NCBI RefSeq assembly: GCF_020184175.1
Contig: NC_065531.1
Coordinates: 4,981,213-5,045,212, forward strand
DNA: 64,000 bases
Source of the DNA: Aphis gossypii
Lineage: Eukaryota; Arthropoda; Insecta; Hemiptera; Aphididae
Direction of reading: 5' to 3'
Part shown: piece after piece, positions 26,099-38,120 of the stretch
How positions within the stretch are numbered: position 1 is the stretch's first letter
How the letters are laid out: each line of letters starts with the position of its first letter
Program-made: the position numbers and the translations under genes
The notes under the pieces: model-generated
Seen by the model: only the letters and a program-made list of their open reading frames with translations
Databases searched by the model: none
Told to the model about the DNA's origin: nothing

Positions 26099-28584
26099 GT
26101 CCAATTTCTCCTCTTACAAATTTATTTTTTTGAGTAAGTATAAATTCATATTTTGAAATTGTTTTTGTCTGTCTGCATTGTGTTATATATTACTGCTACT
26201 AATTTAAATATATGTTTCGCTCTGTACATCTTTCAAAACTTTCATGAATAAATGGGAATTTGGATGATGATAATAAAAACTACTATTCAATCTTGAATGA
26301 AAAGATTAGTAGTATCATTAGAAAATCACAATTTTGGAGGAAATAATGAAAACGAAAAAATATAATTTTCAGATGAATAGGGCGCTCCGTGAAATTTTTG
26401 ATCGAAATTTTGTCAGCAGTAGTATAATATCTGGAGTATCGCCCCCTTAAATTTTTACATGTAAAATCATAGGACCTCGGTACGTATATAGGTAATAACT
26501 GAACATGCACCGCTCAAACTTGTATTAATTACTCAATATAGGCAACTCCGCAATACACATAAACACGTCAAACATCACAACTACCACACGATCTGACACG
26601 TGACTGAAATATATTTTACGCCTCCCCCTTCAAATACATTACCTCCCCTTTTATTTACACTTTAAAAAAATATATACAATATACTGATGTACTTTTTGAC
26701 TATATCATACATACACACATTCACAAGTACATACATACATACATAGGTACATACATACATACATACATACATACATACATACATACATACATACATACAT
26801 ACATACATACATACATGCAATACATACGTACAAATATACCAATATATTATCTAAAAATATTATATTTACTATTATCAGATTATAATGATATTCGAATAAA
26901 TATAAATAAATCATACGTTATAATCAAAACTGTTATATTTAAAAGAATTGTATTTTCTCGTGTTATATGGCAACGAGTATAAAATCTAATTTAATAGTCA
27001 TTGACAATGTTCACATTAAGGTATTGATGCTTAAAAAAGTTAATAACAGACACATTAGAGTTAGATACAATGTACATCCGCCATATAATTAAATGTCTTT
27101 AAGTGGACATAATATTACATTGATAGATAATAGATCGTAGAACACTTTTTTTATGAAAAATTAGGATTATGTCAAGATGTTAAATTTTCAATCTAATACT
27201 AACACTAAATAAACGATAATAAATAGTTGTTTTCCGAAAAAACGCGAAAACTGGGACAATAAATATTAAATTGTTTCTTATAAGTCACATATAAAACGTA
27301 TATAAATTAAAAATGTAACGAATACCTGGTATATTAATATAAAACATAATTTTAACTTTTAACTTAACAAAATCTTTATTTTTTACAATATATCCTTCAA
27401 CTTTTTAAGACTTGAATTCTAACTAAAGCATATTCATTTAAATATAACTATTATAATATAATTATTATAATTATATGAGTAAAAATAAATTTGATTTATT
27501 TAAAATGGTTTGTTATGTGTGAAATTTAATAATACAATCGGTTTTTGATTTCCTTCTTCTAAAAATGTATTCACATTAAAATATGATTTTAGTAGGTAGA
27601 AAATGAGAGTTCTAGAACCTCCTCTCGAGGATTTGGTCCTCGCCGATACCTCTGTACTCACTCCGTCATAGCCTGCCGCCGTTCCTCCCATTGTGTCGAT
27701 CGCCTGTGTTCCTCCTGCAACAACCCTGCCCGCCATGATACCTCCGTCGCCAACGACCAGCGTGCAGCGTACAGACACGAAAAAAAAAACAAAAAAACAT
27801 ACATCATTTCACAATCTTTTTCAGTTTTTTTACCTAACCTTGCTTGGTATTAATTTACATTATGTTAAAACTGGTAGATAGTCACTCAAATGTTGTATCG
27901 TTATATATTTATATTTTTGCATACAAAACGCATCTGGTAATCTATGGGATAAACTTTTACACAGGACGATAACTGCTAAACTTTCAGATACGGCAATCCA
28001 CTTATTCATATTAAACCTCAAACCTCACCGACCTAGGGAAACGATTTACACTCGACCAACTTGAAGGCGTCTAGGCGGCTTCCAAACACACACGATCGAG
28101 TTTCAATTGACCCTAGTTACAATATTTTATTTTATTTTATAATACAACAATAAGTTTTAAAAATTGTCATGATTTTAATTTATAACTCTTTAATTCCTAA
28201 TCAACTTATTTTTGAAAACAAGAAACAATAATTTTAATAGGCGTTTATTTTTTTCGCGAACATTATTTTATTAATATTTTAAATTACATATTTTACAACT
28301 TTGCATACAATAAAATCAGAGTAGAATATATGTATACTGATATATATGTTTAGTACTATTTAATCTATGATACAGGGAAACAAAAAAAGTTAAACCACAT
28401 TATATATTAATATTACTATACATTGTCGTATTTCTAAAATGTGTTTCTTTAAATTTCAGATCACAGATTCTGTAACCATAAATTACACGTACAAAAGTAA
28501 TTACAATAATAAAATTTTAATTTTAACATAATGTACACTGTATCATACAGGTAATATTATTCATTAGTTTTCATCTCGCAGTGT
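26099..28584. other. Intergenic, with a GC-rich insert-like island at about 27610-27785
   Basis: Mostly AT-rich. The frame at 26283-26510 has no domain, and 26705-26914 is the translated ACAT repeat. At about 27610-27785 there is a sharply GC-rich segment ending in an A-rich tract on the plus strand, open on both strands but without a recognisable protein. It could be a retroposed fragment or a short exon; no clean target duplication was found. The 3' UTR of the second CRAL-TRIO gene occupies the right end. Confidence 0.45.
26729..26816. repeat. (ACAT)n microsatellite
   Basis: Tandem ACAT units with one interruption (AGGT, 26745-26748). The long pure block is 26749-26815. It produces a spurious Cys-Met-Tyr-Val periodic open frame on the minus strand. 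Confidence 0.95.
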
Positions 28585-31500
28585 TTAATCAAAACAAATT
28601 TTCTTGAAGTTTCCTTCGACTCCCAGTATTGACTTATCAGCCATCTTAGATTGACCAATCCGCTTACTAGAATCAGATTTCAAACCTTCCATTGCAATGC
28701 ACCAATTTCTACGTTTTATTAATTCTTCATGCATTCTTCCTGTAATTATAAAAATTTCTATAAATAAAAATTTATCAAAAAACTAAGTATTAAAATATAT
28801 AAGTACAGACAGTATAGTAGCACATAGTGAAAGATTCCAGATACACAAAGTAGTTTAATTTAAATGTACAAATGACAAACATAATATACTACTTATGTTT
28901 TGCAAAGTACTTACGACTTAGTTCAGCCATATTTCCAGCTTTACCACCCCATTCATTTGGAAACATATCAATTGGGTATAGACCTTGAAGACTTTCGAAA
29001 GTCGCGTTGAATAAGATCTAAAATAAATGTTTAAATTAGCTCTCCTATTTTCAAATATTGAATAGCTACAATGAATATTTAATAATATTGACTTATACTA
29101 CTCACTCTATTCTTATATTTTTGAGGAAAAAAGTGTTTTATAAAATTAAGCGAAGTTTCGGCTATTGGCGCTATATTTACAAAATGAACTCGCTTGATCC
29201 TCACTGGTTTTGCTTCCTGAAAATACATTTAATAATAAATATTTAAATAATATCACAATTCAACTAATAATTTTTTAGTAATATTTTAAAACATTAATTA
29301 GTAATTATATACCATACAGACAAAATAATATTTTAATATATCAAAGATAACGATTTTATTATTATAATAGTGTTATGTAAAACATAATAGATTAGATTAT
29401 TTTTTACTTAATTGTACATTAAATGCATTGTAAAAAAAAATTATTTAATTGTAGTAGCAGATAATGAATTATAGTAATGCTTTCTACTTTTAGAAACATT
29501 AAGACACTAGCTTAGTTATGAATTCGCTAACTTTCATTAAAATTTTTATTTTGTTTTACCAAACAAAATTCATTATCTATGAAATATATTAGATAAGTAT
29601 GATTTTTTAATAGACAAATTTAATCAATAGACAAAATTACCATATTTATTTTAAGAATTTTTTTCATAAAACTGAGATTAAAGTGCGCCCATTGAGCCAT
29701 AGAGTTCATATTGGTCAGATCGAATACCCAAATATCTCCTAATGTCAATTCATCTTCATCGAACAACCAATTCCACATCATTTCATTGCGTTTCAATTGA
29801 TTATCAGGACAAAACGCTTTCGCATCTGTCGTTGCCATCCGGTAACAGAGCACTCTGTGGAAGTCTGGCGTAAGTTTAGGCAATGGAAACATGTGACTAT
29901 AATTTATTAAAAACGACGAATTAAAAAGTTATGTTTTCCATAGATTAAAACTGATACAGTTTTTGGTTTTCAACGATTTATATAATTTATGATAATAAAC
30001 CAATAAATTATACACTGGCTTAATTGTTTAAGATCCACTAATCTAAAAATAAAATAGTAAACACATTTTGATCCGTGTTCTTTTATATGCTACTTAGTAT
30101 CATTTTTTTTTATTCATGTTATCTTATATGAGTCAGTTAAAGTAACTGGAGTATGATTTCGTTGTTGTAAACTAAAATAATGCATATCATACAATAATGA
30201 AGTTTAATAAACCTATAAGTAGGTAACTATTATTTATATTCTTTAAGTCTTATTTAGTACCTAAACCACAAAACACAGAAGTTATTTAACGTTTTAAGTT
30301 CATACTTTTTAATGTAATTAACAATGATAAATATAAGATCTACTACTTAAGCCTACACGCATGGGCGCCCATTGGGAGGGGCAAGGGGGGGGCACTTGCC
30401 CCCCCTGGACAAAAAATATTAAAAACTTGTAACTCAATAAATATTACCATAATATAATTATTATCTTTACATTTGAGAATTTTTTATTTTGACCCCCCCT
30501 AAAATTTTACTTATGACCGCCCATGCCTACACGTCATAATATGTGAATTAAATTACATAAGAGTTATACTATATCTACTTATTATTTATGAATTAATTAT
30601 ATGTATATTGGGGGACGAGGTGGCCGTGCGATCTAAGGCGCCGGTCGCTGGTTCGATCCGCGGTCACCGGGTGGCATTTTTCTTCGGGCAAGTCACGGTG
30701 TCCGAAGAATAAGTGCCGCCATCCCCCACCCCGGGGCATGGCAGAAACCTACGGGTGCCCCATTAGAAATTCTGCCAAATAGGCGTCCGAACTTAGGCCT
30801 TCGGGGCCTACTCCCGGACTTTAATACGCCATACGAAAAAAAAAAAAAATAAAAAAATATGTATATTAAATATAAACAAATATTAATAGTATAAATAATA
30901 TAATAAATCATTTATAATGAGACAAAATGAGGTATTGAGATATCTAAGTAGATAACTTACACAGCTTCTACGTGTTTTCGAAAGGTTTCTGATGTTGGAT
31001 CTAAGTCTCCATAAATTTGAGGAAATAATTCTTTAACAGTATAATAATTCTCGATCACAAGTTTGACTTTCTCCGTACGGTATTTTAAGCTAAATAAAAC
31101 TTTTTTTATGAATTCATCACCTGAAAAAAATAACGAGTTGAATTTATTATTTATAATTCGTAAATGATTTGCAATTTAAAATAATTTATTTAATTATTTT
31201 TATTTTTTATTTTCAATATTATAAAATATATAATATTATAAAATTGGCCTCTCAAGCATGATCGTGTGGGACCCATGAATACTTATCTTAAAGATGTTTG
31301 TCTTAATGTTAATTTGATACCTATTGCATAGGTATTTATTTTAATATTTACATTTTACATGAATCTTGATAAATAAAGATTAAAAACTATAAAATATGAC
31401 GGATAAACAATTAAAACTAAATTATGGAAAAACATTAACATTAGTAATTAAAATTATAAAAATAATTTCCATCAAACCTTCTATACATAGTTTGTTGCAT

Positions 31501-33187
31501 AAACCATTTGTTCAAGCGCATTATCTAGTTTAGTCATTTTTCTTTTTGAATTTCTATAAACAGATAATTAATTATATTTGGTCCTACGTATGGCTATGAG
31601 AATGACGATTGCGTAGTATTTATACACCGACTTTGTCTTTAGGTGTTATAACTCGATATATTATTTTACATACTATATTCATCTATGGAAGATTGATTGA
31701 TGTACGCGCTGAATGGAACAATGTTTATATTTTATTGATGTTTATTGATTATTCTAACCTTTTCCCAAAAATATTTATATTAATTGTTTTATTTTATACC
31801 AAATTAGGCTTATAAAACCAAACATGATACATTACTTACAGCAATTTTACACCGTATTATATATTATGTAAACAAATACAGAGAACTGATGTAAACTTAC
31901 TGCACTTAATATAATATGGCGATTGTAAACTGCACCCAAAATACAAGTAAACACAAAATCACAGATGTAAACTGTGCCCAGGTAAAATTTTAAAAATCAA
32001 TAGCTTTATTTTGCAAAATTATCTTTAATTTATACTTAATTCATTACAGCCATATACGGTATAATATAAATAATTTAAATAAAAACAGAATTAGGAATTA
32101 AAAAAAAATATAATATTAAAAAGTAAAATAATTACAAATATAACAAATAATAACATATTGTTGATACATATTCATTAATTGAAGTTAAATCACTATATTA
32201 TATTTATTAACTAAATTTTGTAACTTTTCGCATTTTTTTTTTTTTGGAATTTTAGAATTTAAAGGGTTCATTTATATTATTTAGTGTTATACATGTATCT
32301 ATTTTAATTTCAACCATAGAGACTTTAATAAGTCAAAAATTAGTAATTTAGTTAGTCGGGCGCAGTTTATATTATACTTTTCTAACATGGATAAAATTTT
32401 GGGCTCAGTTTACGTATGCCCATATAATATGTAATGATTTACAAATTATACTTTTTGTCAAAGGTATAAATACCTAAATTTACAAATAACCTTCTGTGTC
32501 TGTTTTTTTTATATTTTTTATTTTTATATGTATGTATATATAGCATCTATGATATAAATTTAGGTCTATAATATAACTCGTATGATGATTGTATAATTAT
32601 TAATATGCATTCGTGTTGTATAGAGTTCTATAGTATACATTTATAACGAGTCGTAAACCCCTAACTTATATTACGACCACCAACCGGTTAATTCATGTGC
32701 AATTCTTATTTAATTTACTTATATCCTTGCAATATAATTATGAAAATAATAATATTAGTATAGGTACTAATATACAATTATTATGTTTATGTAGTAATAC
32801 TATCAAAGAAAATTAGCTTAATATAAATTATCATGACGACTTCTTAAATGAATATCACAAAACGTAAAATATAATAAGAAATTCATTTTTTATTTATCAA
32901 CTCAAAGATTGGTGTTTTTGTTTATTATAATCTCTTCACTCATATGTATTATTAGATAGCATCTTATACTTAATTTGGTTCGTTAGCCCCATATTAATAA
33001 GACGTTAGATGTCGAATAAATTAAAATCGATATTACTGTAAACTTGGCACTTACTTGTTTTGGGTAGATGTGGTTGTTTATTCAACCAGTGTCTTACAAT
33101 GTCTACATCTTGATCAATCTCGTCCTTTGATCTTGGGCAAAAGTTTTGAATCTCTTTCAGCTGAACATCGGTAATTGGTACAATCAT
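28585..33187 (-). CDS. CRAL-TRIO lipid-transfer protein, second paralogue (gene B)
   Basis: Six coding exons on the minus strand: 33187-33055, 31120-30961, 29896-29641, 29216-29106, 29017-28915 and 28739-28585. All introns are GT-AG and the frame closes to 305 residues. The exon lengths (133/160/256/111/103/155) and phases mirror gene A (139/160/268/111/103/152), showing duplication. The CRAL-TRIO N helices start at about residue 25 (VDIVRHWLNKQPHLPK), and the pocket region runs from about 105 to 250 (LGDIWVFDLTN, KPVRIKRVHFVNIAPIAE, then PNEWGGKAGNMAEL). The protein is clearly more diverged than gene A: the second-exon FLRGCKFSLEKTK-type motif is only weakly kept, the linker before the pocket is four residues shorter, and the tail differs. 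The predicted role is cytosolic carriage of a hydrophobic small molecule, ligand unknown. Its introns contain three transposon insertions. The second exon ends in GTGTAAGT, so two overlapping donors exist; the inner one (exon end 30961) keeps the frame. Confidence 0.9.
30360..30525. mobile_element. hAT-type MITE, 166 bp, perfect 8-bp target-site duplication, in intron 2 of gene B
   Basis: The termini are CATGGGCG and its exact complement CGCCCATG. CCTACACG occurs immediately outside both ends (30352-30359 and 30526-30533). Just inside the termini are long G runs on the left and C runs on the right, giving potential for a strong hairpin. There is no coding capacity. The exact 8-bp duplication supports hAT-mediated insertion; the family name is inferred. 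Confidence 0.8.
30610..30856 (+). mobile_element. tRNA-derived SINE with A-rich tail and 11-bp target-site duplication
   Basis: This GC-rich segment in AT-rich DNA carries RNA polymerase III internal promoter boxes at tRNA spacing: an A-box-like TGGCCGTGCG at 30621-30630 and a near-consensus B box GGTTCGATCC at 30650-30659. A tRNA-unrelated body follows to about 30835, then an A-rich tail. ATATGTATATT flanks both sides exactly (30599-30609 and 30857-30867), the signature of LINE-machinery retroposition. It sits in intron 2 of gene B, inserted antisense to that gene and about 100 bp from exon 2. The open frame reading through it on the minus strand is not a gene. Confidence 0.88.
31918..32421. 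mobile_element. Inverted-repeat DNA element, family 1 copy (504 bp), in intron 1 of gene B
   Basis: The left end is GGCGATTGTAAACTGCACCC; the reverse complement of the right end is GGGCATACGTAAACTGAGCCC. ATATAATAT flanks both sides (31909-31917 and 32422-32430); the AT-rich context leaves the duplication length at 8 or 9 bp. Terminal and subterminal motifs (GTAAACTG..CCC, and an internal GGGCGCAGTTTA near 32360) match the 820-bp element at 25271-26090. No transposase frame is present. Confidence 0.7.
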
Positions 33188-34669
33188 TGTGTTTATTATA
33201 AGTTCTTTTAAATTCGTTAAAGAATTGGTAAGTAACTGACCCTATGAATACCATTAAAATATTAAATAAACAATACTTTTATACTTTTATAATAGGTACG
33301 TCATATTATTGTATTTCAATAGTAACTTAGCTAACGTTGTACGCTATAATATTATTACACAAAATGTTTAATAGCTACATGCGACGAAATCGTACAATAT
33401 TACATTATTACTCAATACTACTACAAAACATTTGGTACAATTTGTATTTAATAATATTTTATATTGTTGATTTTAGTATCAAAGAAAACTTGGTTAATCG
33501 TCGCATCTGTCCTTGATGGATAGCAAATTTGTTTAATATTTTTGTTTTTACTAATCATAAGCCTAGGACACAATAATGGATGTAAAAAACGATGTTTCTA
33601 ATTAAATACTTCTTCGTATTTATATGTTATGTTAACTGTAATATATACCTATACACAATACAATACAAAAAGATTAATGTCTATAGTTACCCAAATGTAT
33701 GTTACATTGTTACATGTAATACATGTATTATAAACACATCAGTCCTATAGAAATTATTACGTAGGTATCTAGTTATATTAGGTGTGATCAATTATTTCTC
33801 GAACAATTAAGGCTAGAACTTGTTATTATAATTATTTTTTAATATCATCTCATTAATCAATAAAGATCAAGTCCAGTTCCTTGGCTGTCAATAGTAATAA
33901 TAATAATTATTAAATTATAATCTGGTATGCGTGTAGTATGTACCTATTTATAACTGAAACATGATATTCCCATTATTTATTATTTTATATAAAATGTATA
34001 TATTTTTTTATCATTGCTAAATGATAAACGAATAGAATTTCCCGAAATATGTTATTACTGGATGACTTTTTATTTCATAAAACACAAATTTATACATTTG
34101 ATGATAACTTAAATTAAATCAACAATTTATATTTCAAAATGATTTTAACAACGTTGATAAAATGTATTATGGTAAGAGGGTAAGGAAACTAAAATTATCC
34201 GGTGACGTCAGTGAAAAAATAAAAAACTATAGCGATTGAATAAATTATAGTTCAAATATCATATTATACAAAATTAGGATAGGTATTTTGAAAAAAGGAT
34301 CGTATTTTATATTAGTAGGTTGTAGGTATCAATTATTTTATGTAATATTATAATATGCAGTGTCTTTAATATTTAGCTAACAATTTGAAATTATAAGAAA
34401 ACAATAGAAACGTCGTCACTTTCATTTCAAATCCCAAGATGAACGTGATTATAAAATCACAATTTTTCGATTAAGTAATGTATGCTAATGACCTTTGTAG
34501 TTTTCTATACAATAAAATAGTTCAAAAAAACTTTTGAAAAAAAAAACTATTATAAAAAAAAAGACACTACTTTTATGTGACTTGTCCACAATTGACATGA
34601 AGTGAGTTTTATTGAATGGAAATTATTATAAACAGTTTTTAGATGTATCGATAAAGAAAATGTAAGCAT

Positions 34670-35010
34670 TTAATAAGGCCTATAGACTGCAGTCGTCCAC
34701 TTTGATTGACTGGGAACCAGATAGAGACAATATTGAGGCTGTGAAAAGTTTCTATGACATAGTATTAGTAGTGGACGGAAATCGTCAGTTATGAATATAT
34801 GTTTAATATTGTTCAGACTACAGATTAATGACAACAACCAAGATGACGTCGTCATTACTTTAAACTACACGGAAGTATAGGTTATAGTCACATCATGATG
34901 GATGTGAGTGACGTCGAAGGTAGTAGTGAGAGGGCAAAAGTAGATCTAACGTCAGCAGCTGAGCACTTATGACTAGTACGCCTACAGTTCCTACTTTCAG
35001 CATAAGGGAA
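34670..35010 (+). pseudogene. Unidentified broken coding-like stretch
   Basis: On the plus strand two blocks look translated despite the AT-rich setting. The first, at about 34673-34792, reads in one frame with motifs such as LIDWEPDRDN and VKSFYDIVLVVDGN before a TGA. The second, at about 34894-34971, reads MMDVSDVEGSSERAK and ends at a TGA. Frame changes and stops separate them, and no splice sites join them cleanly. It could be a decayed processed copy or transposon coding fragment, or chance. I do not recognise the protein. Confidence 0.25.
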
Positions 35011-38000
35011 ACATATTCGCAATGTGCTCTGATGATGACGTTACCAGTATTTTATATTCATTTCAAAACTGACCCTGGATTACGAAAAGATGTCGATAAT
35101 GGCCTTATAATGTAATATCTAAACTATATTACTTCAACGCCCAGTTATGTCTCACATAATATTTTTTTTCGTTAAAAGTATATTTCATATACATTAATAA
35201 ATTCATATACTATAGTATTTATTTACCACGTAGTTTATATTATGTCTTAATAACATTTAAACAAAAATCTGGTGTTTACTAATACATTTATGGTTAAAAT
35301 TTGATAGCAAATGTTATTTTTTTATTCATAAAAGATAATTTTTGTTAACATTTATTTTACATAATTTCAATGTTAAAAAGAATTAAACTTAATTTGGCTT
35401 TTTAAAAATATTAATTTATTACAATAGCTCAAAACGGGGCCCTAGTTTAAGATGAATCCAATACATTGTAAATAATGAGTAATAATAATTGTTACCTATA
35501 ATATTTGATTTATTTTTGTTAATAGAAGTATAATTTTAGTGTAGTATAGTATAAATAAAGATTAAATTATTATTAGGTAAGAAAAGTTTGTTAAGATTCT
35601 TATTGTTACAATTTGTTAAGACAAAAAATGTGATATTTTTTCTAATGTACGAAAAAATATAGTGTCATACATATCTTTTATGTGGTCAAAATTGTAACTC
35701 AAAACAGACAAAGTAGAACCGTTAAAAAAATAATCAATATAAATAAATTACAATTAATTAATTCAATTTACAGAAATTTAGTTATTGAATATATATAATA
35801 TATTTCATCACGTGACAAACAATTTGTTTATTAGACTGCTATTTTTATCTGATAGGTAAAAACATAATTCATATATAGCTAATTAAAATAATATTATATA
35901 AAATAATAAATAATAAAAATGCTCTAAAAGAAAAACGTTATAAAAAAGTAAAAAAAAAATTTATTTTTATTTATTTTATGTATGAAAATAATTTTGTTCT
36001 TGGAAAACAATGTTATAGGAAATTTTGCATACGCATTTAAATTCCTTTCCTAAGTTAGGCTAGGTTACGTAATTAATCATTACCTATATCACTAAAATGG
36101 AAATCGTAACTACCTAACACTTACCATTATTTAAATTATTTGTCACTATGAAACTTGATAGTTGATATTAGTAAGTATAATAAGTATATGTAAGCTTACA
36201 TAATAAAAATATATATTTAAATTAAACGGTATACCTATAGGTATACAATTATGATACACTAAAATATTGACATTGGATATATTTTATACAATATACATCT
36301 TGTATATAATAGGTATATCAATATTGCGTGTATTATTATTGTTATTATATCTAATCAACCTATCTGAATAACAACCAAAGTATATACCTAATACCTATTT
36401 AAGCATTTTTCTTATTACCTACTCTGTTACATATACCTAAATCAAAAATACAGAACAATAAGTGAATGTGATACCTAGAATAAAGACATTGAAGACAATT
36501 TTAACAAAGTCAAGAACCCGTCTAGGTATTATAAGAATTTTGAGAAGACAATAACTCAACATATTATATAAACTTTAAATATGTAATCAAATTATTAGTT
36601 CATTAACGCTAATTTTTAAGATAAAAATACAAATTCTAAGAATAATTTACATTCATTACTCACAGGGAACTTAAATAAATGTGTTGTATCATTATAATAA
36701 TTTTTATTATGTTTTCACACAATATAAGTAATACTAAAATATTTGAAAAAAAACTTTTTAATGCTAATTTATTTTTCAATAGTCTGATCTTTAAAAAAAT
36801 ATATGATTAAATTAAATTAAATATGTAACGTGTTTATTATTTCATTTTAACTTTTGTATTTGCAATAACTTTATTAAAATGAGATAAATTCATTTGTAAA
36901 GACAATCAACACTGATAAACTTAAATACTACTAAAATAACTTCAATACTTCGAATTCCCAATTTAATTGTAATAAGTATTACAAATTTAATGTTTAAAAC
37001 TTTTAAAGCATCCATGCATTACAACGCTCTAAGAAATGTATGTCATCAAATAAAGCTATGTATAACGACTAAATGTACTATTCTTAGACAACAATAACAT
37101 TTGATTAATTTATCACAGTGTCTATACTATTTTAATTTTACACTTTTTCAGTATTACAATGTTGTAACATTGTAAAAACGCAATATTGTTATATGTTCGA
37201 TTGTTCAAAACAAATCAATTCTTTAACCTATTATAAAAATTCAATAGAAGTGAAAAATATCATATTAATTTTAGATTAATCATATTTTTAAATACATCGT
37301 TAGATTTTATACCATATTAATTACTGTGCTATGGGTGCTAAATGCTAATGATTTACGTTATATACATATTTGGTTATCTAAATCAAATATAAACTTAAAA
37401 TGTTTTAAAACCAAAATGTAAAAATATTCATATTATATTATATTATTTAGATACCTACGCTACTGTTCTTCGATCGATATAATATCTATAACTTTGTGTC
37501 GTTATATTGAAACGGTAAAATAGTATTTGTTCAAAACATTCAATAAAAAAAAACTTCATATCATGACGTACTGTTTTGTGGAAAATTCGCAGTATGACGT
37601 AACAACTCCTCAACTCCATAATGCTGACGAGATACCTCATTATATTATATGCAATCAATGAACATAAGTTATAACTACAGCAATAGCTAAGTATATCAGT
37701 CACCTACGAATACAATAACTTGAGTATCTTATTATAAATAAATTGTCTATGTCTTAATTTTATCATCAAGTATGTAAACACAGACGATTCTTTTTTTTTT
37801 GCTATACATTTTTTTCTTAATTATAACACTCATACAACTCGTACTACGACCTCATATGCAAATAAAAACGGTTCATCACGATTTAAAATTTTGAACATGA
37901 AATAAGTACTAAGTGACAAACAAATGTAAAAACCATATTATTTAACTCATTCTCCACATTATACAAACCACATATTATTATTTTAACAAATAATCAACTA

Positions 38001-38070
38001 TTATCTCGTTTATGGAAAGTTACATACATTTTAATATATTAATATATTATTATCATTTATCAGTACTAAC

Positions 38071-38120
38071 CTGCGCGATAATCCCCGAAAGTGATCGGTC
38101 TGTTGACTGTACGTACGGCT
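38071..38120 (-). other. Candidate 5' leader exon of gene B
   Basis: The minus strand reads TTATCGCGCAG followed by GTTAGT, a good donor at the edge of a locally GC-richer patch, in the orientation of gene B and with no other minus-strand gene nearby. Gene A has an analogous non-coding leader exon. The acceptor and transcription start are not resolved, so assignment to gene B is inference. Confidence 0.3.

Noticed and set aside
26705..26914. Periodic Cys-Met-Tyr-Val protein on the minus strand
   Set aside because: It is only the translation of the ACAT microsatellite.
30693..30911. Minus-strand open frame of 72 codons
   Set aside because: It runs through the SINE and its A-rich tail; not a gene.
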